A DNA stretch of 64,000 nucleotides, taken from positions 16,120,001-16,184,000 of the forward strand of contig OZ316891.1 of the NCBI GenBank assembly GCA_973895155.1, in the 5' to 3' direction. Made by a program: the position numbers and the translations under genes. Position 1 is the first letter of the stretch; each line of letters begins with the position of its first letter. Under the pieces are notes generated by a model. That model did no database searches and had not been told where the DNA came from. It saw only the letters and a program-made list of their open reading frames with translations. Origin of the DNA: Marsupella aquatica. Taxonomy: Eukaryota; Marchantiophyta. Shown here one piece after another: positions 10,234-24,107 of the stretch.

Positions 10234-13200
10234 TCCACTGCTATACCCACCAGGCTAAGGCGCGGGCTCGCAAGCAGGAATTAAGAACACCGCAGAGAGA
10301 CAAAAATCATGCAGGAATACCTGATGGAAAAAACCAAGATCTCTCACATTCTTACATGAAAATTGGACGGCTGCAGGCATGAGGAATGGACCCGGACAGA
10401 GAAATTTGGTGGCTAATAGGAATGAAACAGACGCAGCAAGACAAGTAAGAGGTAGATCAGAAGAACGAGATATATCATAGGAGACCTGAGGTAACATCCG
10501 TGACAATAGATCCGTGGACAGGAACTCCTCACCTGGTTACTCTCGGCCTTCTACTCCTAGGAGTGGAGGACCGGGTGTGTCTCCCGGGGGCAGGCCTCAG
10601 ATTTAGTTCAAGATGGAATAACATCCATGAAGAACTTAGCCTGAATTATATATTGAAGAATGGATTGATAATAGACTAAGGATTGCTTCATGGAATGTGT
10701 GTGGGCTCTGTGAGCCTAATAGAAAACAGCTAGTAAAAGAATGGTTACAAGGCTTTTCTGCCCTGATTGGAGCGTTGGCATTACAAGAGATCAAGACTGA
10801 TCGTTGGAAGATAGATTTGGCTCACCGGGCTATTCTACCGCACTACCAACTACTCTTGTCTGAACCAAATGAAGGACGCGGGGGAACGTGTTTGATGATC
10901 CATCAATCATGGAGGATTATTAGCCATGGAAAACTGGATTTAGGGAGAGCAGTCTAGGCAGTAATAGATCATGAAGAGGGACCAATTGGAATAGCCACTA
11001 TATATGCACCAAACTTTGCATGACTTCGGGCAGCAGTGTGGCATGAACTAGCACTACCACAGGCAAATTGGATCATTTGCAAGAATTTTAACATGATAGA
11101 GGAACGGGAAGACTTGACTAGTGGATTGTCACTTATAAGAGGAATGGAGTCTGAATTTTGGAGATTTTTGAAAGTTTGCTTTGACCTTGTTGATGCCATC
11201 AAGATTGGAGGGATCAAATCTGGCTCTTCTTTTACTTGGAGACAGGGGTTCCACTCTCTCAGATCATGACCTGGAAATACTTGAAATTTTGATTAAGGCT
11301 GAAGACAAGAGGGGAGGGAGAGGGAAGGCTCACTTATTGAAGGCAAACCTGCTTTGTTAAGCAATAAGGATTCTTTGGAAAGACTCAAAGCACACTAGAT
11401 GAAAGGAAGTGAGAAACGGATCCACATGTGCGATTTGCTAACTAAGGCACGCAACGCACTCCATAAGATATACAAGGTAATACAACCTCTACCAAAGAAA
11501 AAAGAAGAAGAAATGAGCTACCTGAGAGCAAAACTCCGACGACTAAAAGAGGCTTTAAAGGACTTCAACTCGGAAGAAGAAGTGATGGAATGCATTTGCA
11601 CAGAGGACCAGCTCCATGCAGTAGAAATAGAGGAAGCATTACAAGGAAGAAGATTGACAAGAATCAATTGTTGGGTGAAGGAGAAGAATCTACTAATTTC
11701 TTTTCTTCGCTTTGATCAAGGCCAAAAGTGTGTTGATAGAAGATGAACTTCTTACAGATAGATAATGGCAAAATTATCAAAGAAAACAAGTTGATAATGA
11801 AAGAAGTAGAACGACACTGTAATACTCTTTACTCACCAAAGCAGTTATCAAGAGTCAAAAAAAGGGAATGTTTGGAGGCAAGAAGGAAGTTACTAGCAAA
11901 TACTAGTGGGGGCACTGACAATGGCAGAAACTTGTTTGTTGGAGGAGCCTCCATCGGAGAATGAGATCTGTGGGGTGGTTTGGAGTCTTCCCTTGGATAC
12001 AACTCCAGGACCAGATGGGCTCATTGTGGAAGTATTTTGAGCTTGTTGGGAATTCATCTCGCAAGAACTTGTTGGCAATGATACAAGATTTTTAGTTGAC
12101 TGGGAAACTTGCGGCTGGCATCAAAGACAGAATATTAAAACTAATACCAAAGAAAGCAAACAAATGCTTCTTGAAAGATTGGAGACCATTGACCATGCTC
12201 AACATGACCTATAAGTTGATAGCCAAGATCTTAGCTGCCAAAATGCAGCTGATCCTTCCTAGGATGATTATCAAACAACAGACTGGCTTTATTTCTGGTA
12301 GACATATTTTGAAGAACATCTCGGTTGCCTGACTCAGTGGGGAATGGGTCCATAAGAGGCAGAGGTCTATTCTGTTTCTAAAGCATGACTTTGAAAAAGC
12401 ATTTGACAAGGTAAACCATGACTATTTTTGGGAAACCATGCTACAGACTCTTGGGATTCAGTGGAAGGATCATTCTTTTTGTCAGATTGTTGCTCACAGT
12501 GGCATTCGCTCAAGCAGCAATCAGTGGACTCATCTTTGATGCAATGGAGTTGAAAGGGGGGGGTGAGATAGCGGTGCCCGCTCTCCCCTTTACTCTTTGT
12601 GTTATTGACACAACCACTCATGTCCTGCTTAGAATTTGAGATGAATGCAGGGCAATTGAGTGGAGTTACAATAAATGAACACCTTAGTTACTATATGTTT
12701 TAGATTGTTTGCTAATGATGTAGGAATATATGTTTATTCCAGCCACAAAGGAAGCGTTTGCAGCTGCTAAATGGGCTCTGGCTTGCTACGAGTCTGCATC
12801 TTGAGCCAAGCTAAACCTGCAGAAATCCACTATCGTTCCTTTTGCACTACTTAGAAACAACTTTGGATTGGCTGGTGGAGACTGGCTGCCACATGAGCAA
12901 AGCACGGGAAACATAGAAATACCTCGGGGCCCCCTTCGGGCTGGACCTCTCTACTGAATTGATACACAAATTTTGTCTTAACAAAATTGCCACAAGATTG
13001 GCTTCTTGGGCCAACAAATTGCTTTCATTCACCGGGAGATCACTATTGCTGAAACATGTATTAATGGCCATACCAATCTATCATGTCATGCATATGAGGA
13101 CTTTAGTTGGGCTGGCTAAGAAGCTTATTGCTCTTTGCAGGGACTTCCTGTGGGGATACAATCTGGTAGGGACTAAGAGGATCCCTTTGGTGGCTTGGTC

Positions 13201-13716
13201 CGAGCTTGTACTCATCCTAAAACTGAAGGAGGATTAGGATCCAAAGATTTTCACATCCACTTTGATTCACTTCTAACTCAATGGTTTATGAAAGCTTTGG
13301 ACTGGCCCAATGAAGCATGGTCGTTGGTGGTGAAAGCTAATCTAGACTTAATGGGCTGGAAGAATTATAAGGTGATACGTAGAAACCAACACTGGTTTAA
13401 AGATAAGCTCTTGATTTGTTCCCCTCGCTTGAGTTGTGGGTTGTCTTACACTTAGGGTCTATGGAAGGTCTGGGAAGAACTGCAACAAAGAATCACTTTT
13501 GTCCTTGGTGCAAATGGGGTGCCAAGCAGGTGGAGTATCCAGGACACACTTAGGTGCCTTTCATGTTCCCACTCTTGGTTAGAGGAGCATTTTGACGAGG
13601 TAACAAGAATTGCAGGAACTTGGTGCGAGGTGCATCGTTGACTACTGGTTGGAACAAGCTGGATTGTGGATTGACTTTACTGGTCATTGGCATTTCATGA
13701 GGGGAGTGTCTCATGG
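10234..13716 (+). pseudogene. Decayed LINE, copy 1 (ORF1 end plus ORF2)
   Basis: This is non-LTR retrotransposon sequence related to the LINE at 18-27 kb. About 10,540-10,607 matches the C-terminus of ORF1 (SRPSTP, SPGGRP). ORF2 follows: an endonuclease with ASWNVCGL, LALQEIKTD and a decayed GDFN (KNFNM), then reverse transcriptase with KKANKCFLKDWRPLTMLN, QQTGFISGRHIL and DFEKAFDKVNHD, and a decayed catalytic FADD (FAND). Many stops and frameshifts occur. The 3' part is missing: homology to the second LINE stops at about 13,716, where a sequence starting TGTGACG begins. Confidence 0.75.
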
Positions 13717-13894
13717 TGTGACGTAGCCAACACAACTGGTAACTAGTAATACGGCTAATCCATATTAAGCATGTACAAAGTAGACGTAGGAATCTATAGT
13801 TATTAGCATAGACACCAGATTAGCTAGTCATGATGATTAGCATAGGATTAGGATGATGATATGTCATAGACACCAGATTACTCAGATTAGCAGT

Positions 13895-14270
13895 GATGAG
13901 ATTTGAGGTCCTAGGCATGAGCACTGGGTTGGCCCAATCACAATGGGCTAAGGCACTCTGCTTGCGGACACCTAACTAGGAAGTTATGGGCGTTGCCAGT
14001 TGGTGGCGCGCCCAGACATGCAAGATAGGGTCCGGGTTGGGGACCAAAGTTTTTCTGGGGGCGGCAGGTCTCCAGAAGCATATATGAGGGGAGTGGTGTC
14101 TCCCTAGGGGCAAGCCAAAGTCATGAGTCGCGGCGGTTGCAACACTAAGGGAAAATGTCAAACGGAAACGACAATAACTTCCCAATGAGAAGTTTGTTGG
14201 GGGGACTTCTTGGGTGCATTGGAAATCTCTCTAGAAGGGATACGTCCTCTTGAGCTAAACTGGGTCTAGG
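13895..14270 (+). repeat. 5' LTR remnant of the chromodomain Gypsy element
   Basis: The block shares with 16,440-16,829 a long run of similar sequence: GAG..CCTAGGCATGAGCACTGGG, GTTGGTGGCGCGCCCAGACA and the TATATGAGGGGAGTGG core. The two differ at many sites and by small indels, so this insertion is much older than the Tat-like element at 27-42 kb. Confidence 0.6.
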
Positions 14271-14529
14271 GACGCCGTAGTTTCTCAAGGTTTGTGGGTG
14301 TTATCTTGCCCGCTTGCCAAATCCTGCCAAAACAGCAGCTAAGCCGCGTTCAGTCTCTCAAGGGAGCTTGCATTGGGGAGGCAAGGCCAAGTAGGTGTGG
14401 AGGTTGAGTTCCAAGGGCACTTGGCCCCTAGACCATCGGTGGGCAAGAACCGGGAGTTAGTTGATAAATTAAGTCGGGGCCGTTTTGGTCCTTACATGTT
14501 GGGACAAGCTTTAGGACAAGCTACGCTAT

Positions 14530-15603
14530 TTGGGCCATGAGTCCCATGGCAGTAACTCCATCTTAACAATCGTGGATTGTTTTTCCAAGATGATGTATTT
14601 CTTGCCGACTACAAAAATGGTTTTGGCACAAGAGATTGTCGGTCTAGTATTTGACAATGTCTTCCAACAATGGGGATTGCCGTTGCATATCCTGTTCGAC
14701 CGCGATACCAAGTTCAAGGAACATTTCTAGAAGGCGTTGTTCTGGTTATCCAGAACAGACCTTACTAGGGGATCAACGTATCATCATGAGACGAACAGCC
14801 AAACGGAACGAGTGAATGGTACCATGGAGGACTACTTGTGTCACTTTGTGATAGCCAATCAAAAGGATTGGGCAAAGCACTTAACAATAGTTGAGTTTAG
14901 GTATAACTCAACCAAGCATTTGGTGACAGGGTTTGCGCCGTTTGTGTTGGCCACAGGGAGGACACCAAGGGCGCTCTCCTGGTTCATAAATCTGGAAGCT
15001 TGGTGGACGGAAAGCAAGGTTCCTTTTGCGGACAATTTTATTCAAGAGCGATGCCTAGTTGTCAAAGTGGCTACCAAGGGTATGACCCTTGCCCAAAGTT
15101 GGTACAAGGAGCAAGGGGATAAACATTGACGCCAGGTAAGCTTTGAAATTGGGGAGAGCGTTTGGTTGCAGTTGAGACCTGAATAATGCCACAAGAACAT
15201 AAGTAGGAAGCTGCCTCCCAGATATGCGGGGCCTTATTGCATCATACAATGGGCCCACAAGGATAATCCGGTTTTGGTGGTGTTGGAGACACCCAAGGAA
15301 ATGAGCGTAGGCAAAAGCTACCATGTTAGCCGGCTCAAGAAATTTGTCAAAGACAATGATCCCAACCGGGGTCAAGTCTTGCGTCCTGACGCCATGCTGG
15401 TGGAGGACGCTGAGGAGTTTGAGGTGGAGGCAATTATGGACCACCGTTACAAACGCAAGTTAGGAAGGCAAATCTTAGAGTATTTGGTGAAGTGGGCTGG
15501 CTATGATCAGGCCGAGAGTACTTGGGAACCAGAAGAAAATTTGGGTAATGCCCCAGAGATCCTTGGAAGCTATCGTAAGCAAAGCGGCCTACCGTCGTTG
15601 TGA
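14530..15603 (+). pseudogene. Integrase core and chromodomain of a chromovirus, degraded
   Basis: The reading frame shows the integrase catalytic core: TIVDCFSKMMYFLP (first Asp), ILFDRDTKF (second Asp) and SQTERVNGTMEDYL (Glu). The integrase C-terminal part follows, and a chromodomain near the end (EYLVKWAGYDQAESTWEP). Stops at 14,728, 15,127 and 15,184 break it. Chromodomains on integrases direct insertion toward heterochromatin in plant chromoviruses. It is not functional. Confidence 0.8.
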
Positions 15604-16039
15604 ACTGGTACAGGCAGTAGTAACTACCTTTGTGAGTTGTATCCTAGTTTCACTCCTCATGGCCTCTTGAAGATAAAATTGGATTGCGTGGGCGCTAGAG
15701 GTTGTTGGGCGGCTGATTTGCTTCTTGCAAGTGGAAGTTGATGGTGCCCGCCTCACATCTGTGGGCGGGCTGGTTCAAACCAAAGGGCAGGTACCCCAAG
15801 GGGAGAACAATGGGTCCGACGAGTTTGCATTTAGCTTACCTGCTTGGACTAGCATCCCACTTGGATAAGTGGGAAAGGTTGGAATTTCCTAAGTCTGGAA
15901 TGCGCATGCCAACCTGGTTTGCATCAGCCTTATGGGCAAACCATTTGTTACCTCATAATATTTTTTAAGACCTAAAGTGGTCTAGGCATGCTGGAACGTT
16001 TACTTAGGTCACGTGGACGTGACCATTTTTAAGGGGGGG

Positions 16040-16829
16040 TGAAAATCGCAGAACTCGACTACCTTAACACTTAGCTCCGGTGTCGCTGACTCTGACATTG
16101 AGCTCCCTTATGGTCCAAGCCCAAATAGGCCATCTGGGGAGGACTTAGCATGGGGAGACTTGTGGGCAATGAAACGTGGCACTGGCGAAGGCAAAGCGCC
16201 AAGCTGGTGACACACACTAAGGACTTAGGCTAGCTGAGAGCTGGTCGGGTCAAGGGGAAAAGGGTTGGGCTCAAGGTCAACCGTCCAGACCCCCAGATGA
16301 ACTTTGAGTTCTGAGGGCTTGAGTGAGAGCTCCTCTTGGGCCCAAGGCCAATGGAGTTAACGCCATGGACAATGGATGTTTGGGGCGTGAGTTATGGCCC
16401 GATCTGGGTTTGGCCGATTGGGGCCCCAAGCTAGCGGCAATGAGATCTGAGGGCCTAGGCATGAGCACTGGGTCGGCCCAATCACAACGGGCTAACTAAG
16501 GCACTCCATTGCGGATGCCTAATTAGGAAGTTATGGGCGTTGCCAGTTGGTGGCGCGCCCAGACATGCGGGATAGGGTCCGGGTTGGGGACCAAAGTTTG
16601 TCCGCGGGTGGCAGGTCTCCATAAACATATATGAGGGGAGTGGTGTCTCCCTGGGGGCTAAGGGCAAGCCGAAGTCGTGAGCCGCGGCGGTCGAGTCGAC
16701 ACTAAGGGAAAATGCCAAATGGAAACGATGATAACTTCCAAATGAGAAGTCCATTGGGGGACTTCTTGGGTGCGTTGGAAAGCTCTCTAGGAGGGCTATG
16801 TCCTCTTGAGCTCATCTGGGTCTGGGGGT
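16040..16829 (+). repeat. 3' LTR of the chromodomain Gypsy element, apparently truncated
   Basis: It starts TGAAAATCGCAG right after the polypurine tract and includes the block shared with 13,895-14,270. Similarity ends at about 16,829, just before TGTTAAACAC, which may be where another repeat begins. I cannot identify a terminal CA or a target duplication. Confidence 0.5.
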
Positions 16830-18024
16830 GTTAAACACTAATTCTTCCCTACGATTAACTCAACTTAACCCTTCTCTATTCATTCACGTTTGTATTAACC
16901 GATTAATCGTCCAACAATAGGGTAATCTAGTAAATCGTTTTCATACTCTAAACATGTAATTTCCGCTGAATGTTCTTCGATGTCTACTTCTTCTTTCCAC
17001 CTCCTGGGTACGATTGACTCAGTTAATACTAATCCTTCCCTGTATACAATTTCTATAAATCCACACCACTCACAATAAGTGAAAATACAAATTGGAATAC
17101 TCTCTTCCCTTAACCGACGAGTAATTAGGTGCAAACCAATCGAACAGATCCACAATTCAATTGGCCTGAGTCTAATTAGTGAAGAATTCTTCCTATCCTC
17201 ATTGCTAGTATTCATGCTTCCGGTGATTGTGATGTGATTAGATCCAATCGTCTCATTGATGCTCTCACCAGGAGTTTGATCAATTACTTATGCTACGAAG
17301 TAGATCAAGAAAGGCTATTCGTAAGTAGAATGTCAATTCAACAATTACTCCGTTATGCTGCAGGTGTATGACAATTAGATTGTCATTCTTGAAACACACA
17401 CACTTTAGCCAGACTCCACTGCTTATGAGTTGTCTATTGGTTTGATTCCGTAAGGTGTTACTCCTCAACGTGTTCACTCTAAGTGAATTAATCCTCATTC
17501 ATTCCTGTGGTCGGAATATGACCGTCTTAACATACTTCTGTCGAATCCTTGGTTTATAACTTCAACAAATTCAACTTTCTTTATAATTCAGATTGTCTTA
17601 CTCAATCTTCTCTTTAATTTTTCCTCTCCTCAATTTCTGAATCCCTTCACTCTCAACTCTTACTCTCGCAGTCAATCATCATCTCTTTCTGTAGACTCTC
17701 TCAACAATGTACTCATCCACGGACAATTCATCAGGTTGTGCCATAATGATTTCTTTACTTCTCAACATCAAAAATTCTACTCACATCTGAGTAGGGAGCA
17801 CTTAAACAGATCTAGTGAACATCTTAAGGAAAGTCTAGCTTCGCCTTTCAATCAGATTACCTATTGCAAAAGTGACACCCTGTTCTACGCTCTTGTCTAC
17901 CTTAAATACTATCTTCCGGAAAAATTATCGGTTTCCAATTGCCTGACTAACAAAATGGTTATCTAACTTACTAATCGAACACAACTGCATAGTAGTTAAT
18001 AAACTGCTGTTTTCCTGGGAAAAT
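16830..18024. other. AT-rich unassigned stretch
   Basis: It starts TGTTAAACAC and runs to the 3' end of the LINE at about 18,025. It is rich in short CTC/TTC/ATT words. A minus-strand frame at 17,215-16,895 (106 codons) has no recognisable domain. It may be part of an LTR or of the site into which the neighbouring elements inserted. I see no gene in it. Confidence 0.3.
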
Positions 18025-21000
18025 AATTTTTATAATAAAAGGGTGAGACCGCGAAAACCCCACGGCCGGGGGGAAGCAAGCAGCCCCCTAGATATATCAG
18101 CACAACTCCCACAGGGAGGCCAGCAGGCATAAGCAAAGGCCGGAGTCACAATAAACAACAAAAAGGGGAGGCTGAAGCTATGGGCCCAGAACGTGAGTGA
18201 CCCACACATCATGTCAACTTGTAGAGTCCTAGAGCCGATGAGCGAGGTAACCCATTCACCCTTTTCCAATAGCTATCACTCCTAGACCAGCAATGCAGCC
18301 ACCAAAGTGACTCTGCCAGTACTCCTAGCAAACCAGTGTCGTCGTTTTAAAGCTATGAGATCCCTAGCCTTAGCTAGTCTGATGCACCGCCCACCAATGG
18401 GGAGGCACCAGCCCACAGCCCGCAAGTGCGTCTCAGTTTCCGAGAGGACCAGCCCAAAATCAAATACTCTGGTCCACTTTTTCTCAAAAATCTGCTCATT
18501 TCGTCCCATCCATAGAGCCCACAGCATTTGATACTGCAGGAAAAAGTAGGCAGATTGAGTGTGTGTTCTGGAGTCAGCAGCAACAAGGAGTTCCAGGCTA
18601 CCCCAACCCCTGCCAAACAGTTGTCTCAAGGAGCTGGACTCTCCGATTCCCCAACAGAGCATGGCGTGGGCACAGCCAAAGAAAAGGTGGGGGATGTTTT
18701 CAATTCTCCAAGGGCAAACATGGCATATACCTGAGCCTGCACCAATCTTAGCAGCCCAAGATCCCGCGAAGAGACCACCCACTATCAAGCGCCAAATGAA
18801 TGTTTTTGCTCTGGAAGACAAATCAGAGCTCCAAATTTGAGTCCAAACAGCTTTCCATTCTGTTTCCTATCGCGTGCATCCCCAAATTTGATTCCATCTC
18901 TCAAAGTCAGTGCTTTTGTCCCTCAAGAGTTCGTAAGCTTGCTGGTTGTTAATTTGAAAGGACTTTGAGAAAGCCCGAGTGTCAGCCCAGCGCCACTGCC
19001 TAGCACCTAGTTCCAGGTCCAGCCAGCAGGAGTGACCACGATGGATGACATCCAACAGGAGTGCGCACTATGACTTACATTCTATGGAGACACCTCTAAG
19101 ATAATGCCAGCGACATGAAAGGTTGATCCATTCCCCTAAGCCCCCATACCAGCAGTCAGCTATTTTCCTGATTCCTAGTCGCCCAAAGGTCATTGTGGCC
19201 TTCTCCAAATCAGTGACCGGCCAGGAGTGAGGACCAGCGAGACATCGAATTGAGTCTTGAATGCTCCATCTGCCAGGTATACCGTCCACACCGGGCACAA
19301 AGGAGAGGCCACACCTTAAGGCCTCCCAGGCCTTCCACAGGCCCCAAGTATAAGGCATTCCTCCGCTAGCCCGTGGTGAGCACATCAGTAACTTATCCTG
19401 GAAAGTGTAATTGTTCCGACGTATCACCTTGTAAAGCCTCCAGCCCATGAGATCAAGGTTAGCCTGCAGCAGTAGCGACCATTTAGCAGTGGGGCAATCC
19501 AGAGCCTTCATGAACCATTGGGTAAGTAGAGCCTCAGAGTGAGTGCGGAAGTCTTTGAAACCCAGTCCACCATCTGTTTTAGGCCGTGCCATCTTTGACC
19601 AGGCCACCAGAGGAATCTTCTTGTTCCCCTCGTTATTATAGCCGCATAGAAAGTCCCTGCACAGCGCCACCAATTTCTTTGCCAGCCCAGCAGATGATCT
19701 CAAGTGCATCACATGGTAGATAGGGATGGCCAACAGAACCTGTTTAATCAGCAGAGTCCTTCCTGTGAATGAGATCAGTTTGTTAGCCCAGGAAGCCAAT
19801 TTCTTAGCGATCTTGTCTAAACAGAATTTGTGAATTTGATCCGCCCCAAGCTCTAGTCCGAATAGCGCCCCAAGATAGATCTGCAGCTCTCCTGCTTTGC
19901 TGATCCTGCATTCAGTTTTGCTTAGCCATTCTAGAATGCACTCAAGCGCGAACAGTATGATATTCGATTTTTGGAGATTCAGTCTAGCACCAAATGCGCA
20001 CTCATAGCAGGCCAGCGCTACTCTAGCCTCAGAGAAAGCAGTCTCACATGCAGGGATAAACATTCCAACATTGTCTGCAAAGAGTCTAAAGCAGATAGTA
20101 CATTGTTCGCTGATCTTGATTCCCTGCACTCTTCCTTCTTTGATCTCTGAATCTAAGAACGTCATCAGCGGTTGGGTGGACAGCACAAAGAGTAAGGGAG
20201 AGAGGGGGCAGCCCTGCCTCACCCCCCGACGCAACAAATTGCCTCTGAGATAAGCCCATTCACAGCCACCCGTGAAGAAGCCGCCGAGAGCAGAGCTTGA
20301 ACTAGCTGAATGGTCCAGCTACTGAACCCCAGGAGAAGCATTGTTTCCCACAAGTAATTGTGATTTACCCTGTCAAAAGCTTTTTCGAAGTCTAGCTTCA
20401 AAAAGAGTGTCGGACATCTTGTCTTCCGAGCCCATTCGCCAGTGAGCCATGCTACCAAAATATTCTCTAAGATGTGTCGGCCAGGGATGAACCCAGTTTG
20501 CTGCTTGTTAATCAACTTAGGAATGACCAATTGCATCTGGGCAGCCAAAAGCTTGGCAATCAATTTATAAATCGTGTTTAGCATGGTCAGTGGTCTCCAG
20601 TCTTTCAAGAATATTTTGTCCTCTTTCTTGGGTATCAGCTTGATAATGCCCAGCTTGATGCCTGCCGCTAGCTTGCCTGTTAACCAGTAGTCTTGTATCA
20701 TCTCCAGCAGATCCGTGTGAATATAATCCCAGCCTGCTCTAAAGACCTCTGTTGTAAGTCCGTCTGGTCGTGGAATCTTATCAAGTGGGAGAGACCAAAG
20801 TCCGTCTCTAACCTCCTTTTCCGATGGGATTTCTTCCATCATGCGAATCTCAGTTGCAATAAGAGAGTGCCTTGTTTTCTCCAGCAGCCGCTTCCGAGCA
20901 GCCAAACAGTCCTGGTGTTCCAAGTAAGAGAGTGGCTCAGGGGAGTATAGATTGTTACAGTGCTTTTCCACTTCTCTCATTATCAGCGTCGGGTCCACTA

Positions 21001-21608
21001 TGGTTGAGTCATCCTCCCTCTGCAAGAAGGACATCTTCTCCCGGTCTCGTTTGGCTTTAATCGTTGCAAAATAGAATTTAGTGCTTTCTTCCCCTTCTCC
21101 AAGCCATTTAATTCGTGCCAGTCTTCTGCCTAGCATTGCTTCCTCCATTTCAGCCAGGTGAAGCTGATCTTCCGCCAGGACGTACTCCATCACTGTTTCC
21201 TCAGAGTTGAATTCTTCTAACGTTTCCTTCAGATTCTGTAGTTGGGCTCTTAAGAAGTTCATTTCTTCTTCCTTCTTCTTTGGTAGCGCCTGTATTTCCT
21301 TGTAAGCATTCCGTAGTGAGCTGCAAGCAATGGCAAATTTCGCGTGTGGATCTCTAGCATTATCCTTTCCGGTCCTCCAGGCTGCTTCGAGCTTCTCCCT
21401 ATTTTCCTCTTTTCTCAGTACAGTGGGGTCAGCCTTAAAGAGGTGAACCCGGTCCAGCCCTCCGCACTCCCTAGCCTCCTGGAGTCGAAGTTCCAACAGG
21501 ATAGGGTCATGATCAGAAAGCGTGGACCCACCATCGTGCATGAGGCAGACCGGACCACAGACCCACCAGCCTCCATCGTTAACGTAGAAGCGATCCAGCC
21601 TTGATAGC

Positions 21609-24107
21609 TGTCATGCGATTGACATGGGTCTTAACACCAAAAACGTCACTATGGGTGCCAAAACCATCTCCTTGTACCTGAGGATCACGAAGGGATGTTG
21701 TGAAGGCCGGTAAACACCAATTTATGCCCTTAACACCAGACTATCATAGCAAGACTCTATCACACATCACCCAAGCTCAATCCCAAGGAACCAAGGTTGG
21801 GGATCAGATCTGCGCTCATGATAGTTCTGGTGAGAAGGGGTCTTCATATCGGGCCCGTACCCACAGGGCCTAGCGCTACAGTGCGCATAGGTCTATACGT
21901 ATGCTTACTGTCATAGGTATGTTTCTATTCTGCCACCGGAATGTACCCATAAACCAGTGACTCCTGACTGATTCCCGGCTTAGGGACTTCTAAGTCATTG
22001 CCCCACCACTCTGCCATTCCACTCTCAGCAATCAGAGCTATGATAGTCCTCACCCAGCCCGCTTCAATGCACCCTGTACACCTCTCAGTGGCGCTGCTAG
22101 TCCCATCATACACTCAGATTGCCTCACACACACACACATCCATGAGAGAAATGAGGCCTGAGAGGAAAACTCAATTAGATTCAAAGATGTGCACAATAGT
22201 TCACTGAGAACACTTGATCCGAACACTAGGGCCGAAGGCTGTCTCCTCTAGATTGTGACGTGCTTGCCCCGCCAGCCCCATGCTTGCCATGCAAGCTCAA
22301 TCCTGAACCTGAGCCCGGCTCACTCCAGATTGCGACGGCAGATTGGACTCAAACCAATCCCGTACTTGCCTTGCAAACTCAATCCTGAACTCAACCTCCT
22401 TCACTGCACTTCATTCTTGGGGGCACATGCAGATCTCACACCTCCAATTCAGAACGTCAAGTTACGCATGCACAGTTGACTCGACTTCAAAGCTGATACC
22501 AGGCCTAACGATGATCTATCCCAGACTGCAATGAGGCCCGACCTCACGCTTGCCCTGCAAGCTCAGCTCTGGCCATAAATCCCTTAGTGCTCTCTACCAG
22601 ACAAAGGCCGGGACTCCCCATGGATCATGTAGCCTTGCCAGACTGAACTATAAATGCTCCTCCTACTGCCCCTCAATCAGTGTCTCAGCCTCCCTAATGT
22701 GCTCACCACAAATCACATTGAAATCCTCCCCACAGTTTACAATCACCAATACATCACCTATCACCAAGGCTCTGTATCGGGGGAAAAGAACCCAGTTGTG
22801 CTGCCCACTAGAAAGAGCCACAATCCAGCTCGCAAACCTAGCAACCCATTGCAGCTGTGAAGCTTGGCTGATTACTCCCTGAGTAATAGCACAACCAAGC
22901 TCTCCCCAACACGCAGCGTCCAAGTCCAGCCTTGCTTGCACAGAGCTCCTCCCTGCTGCTCAGTCTAAGTGAGATCACACAACTGAAGTCCCCCCCTCGC
23001 TTGCCTCTACCGGGGGGCTGCTCTATATACTCTCATACTGAGCCCAAATGGGTGGATACTACGCTGCTGGAGCCCCATCCCAGCCCTAACAGAGCCGCCA
23101 CTATCTCTAACTACTGAACCCTAACTCGCAACTTTATTTCTATCTCGAATTGGCTATGTACTTCGGATTTGGCCCTCCTCCATGGTTTTTGCGAGCTTGC
23201 GCCTCCTCTCCCGATTTCTCTATTCAACCATTTGCTGCGTGGATAGCAGCGTTGGAAGCGGCTTGAGCTCCTCTTTCCAACGAGGTCAATTATAGCCGAT
23301 TTGGTCAAATACACAGAGAGTTATGCCCCCGCAACCGAGAGGGGGTACTCACTGCTGCGCTAACCCGAGTTACATAGCTAACCCGAGTTCGGCTAACCTA
23401 GCTATCCTATCTAACCCGAGTAGAGCTAACCCGTGGTCTCGGGTTAGGCCGCTACCCGCTATCCGCTAACCTAGCCTAAGCTGAGCCCGAATTTAGGCTA
23501 ACCCGAGTTCAGTCTAACCCGAGATCAATCTAATCTGAACCTAGGTTAAGCCTAAGCTGAAGCCGTGCTTACCTGAGCTAAGCTGAAGCCGTGCTCACCT
23601 GAGCTAAGCTGAAGCCGTGCTTACCTGCGATAAGCTGAAGCCGTTCTCACCTGAGCTAAGCTGAACCCGTGCTTACCTAAGCTAAGCTGAAGCCGTGCTT
23701 ACCTAAGCTAAGCTTAAGCCGTGCTCACATAAGCTAAGCCGTGGTCGAGCTTGGGTTAACCCGAAACTGAAGCCTAATCCGCTAATTCCGGCCATAAGTT
23801 AACCCGTCACACTAATCAGGTTGTATCTTCCTCAATAGACCTCCGTTTCTTGAGTGTTTTATATCGATTTTACTCACCTTGACCAGATCTTTCCAATGCT
23901 CTTTACAGATCCAGATTTGGTGACATATTGAAAGAGATATGGTCGCCGACCACCCGTGACATAGCTTTTATTTCCCTACTCTTAACGCCATGATTGCCCT
24001 TATTCTTGTCATCTTGCTAATTATTATGCGGTATCAATAGCTACTCCTTGCATACAGCAACCTAGTTACTCAGATTATAGAATAAGGACCATGTCATCGG
24101 CGTCACA
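21609..24107. mobile_element. Solo LTR A (2.5 kb) inserted in LINE ORF2
   Basis: It starts TGTCATGCGATTGACA and ends CGGCGTCACA (TG...CA). The flanks ATAGC (21,604-21,608) and ATTGC (24,108-24,112) are a 4-of-5 match to a target duplication. Removing the insert and one flank copy restores the LINE reading frame across the join (...LMQ / SRLDRF...). No internal gene or second LTR is present. Copies B and C share the sequence. Read on the minus strand it starts TGTGACG, like the LTR of the Tat-like element. A minus-strand frame at 22,941-22,663 recurs longer in copy C. Confidence 0.8.
23551..23745. repeat. About seven 26-bp tandem units in solo LTR A
   Basis: Unit close to GAGCTAAGCTGAAGCCGTGC followed by TTACCT, with variants. 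The array lies in a longer stretch of CTAACCCGAG-like words (23,359-23,540). Copy C has the same array at 45,188-45,384. Confidence 0.8.

Larger units (their letters stand above)
13717..16829 (+). mobile_element. Internally deleted chromodomain Gypsy element (chromovirus remnant)
   Basis: Two related blocks (13,895-14,270 and about 16,440-16,829) flank about 2.2 kb containing only the end of a pol gene: integrase core and chromodomain. Gag, protease and RT are absent. A polypurine tract (AAGGGGGGG, 16,031-16,039) sits directly before TGAAAATCG, the likely start of the 3' LTR at 16,040. The left end starts with TGTGACG at 13,717. The first part of the 3' LTR has no match on the left, so the 5' LTR is truncated or rearranged. 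Confidence 0.6.

Noticed and set aside
13895-16829. Chromovirus remnant as a complete LTR element
   Set aside because: The left LTR lacks the first part of the right one, gag-PR-RT is missing, and I found no target duplication.
22550-22882. 110-codon plus-strand frame in solo LTR A
   Set aside because: Not kept open in copies B and C; low-complexity Ser/Leu/His composition.
23551-23745. 26-bp tandem units as a CRISPR array
   Set aside because: Units abut without unique spacers, and the same array is present in another LTR copy. It is an LTR minisatellite.
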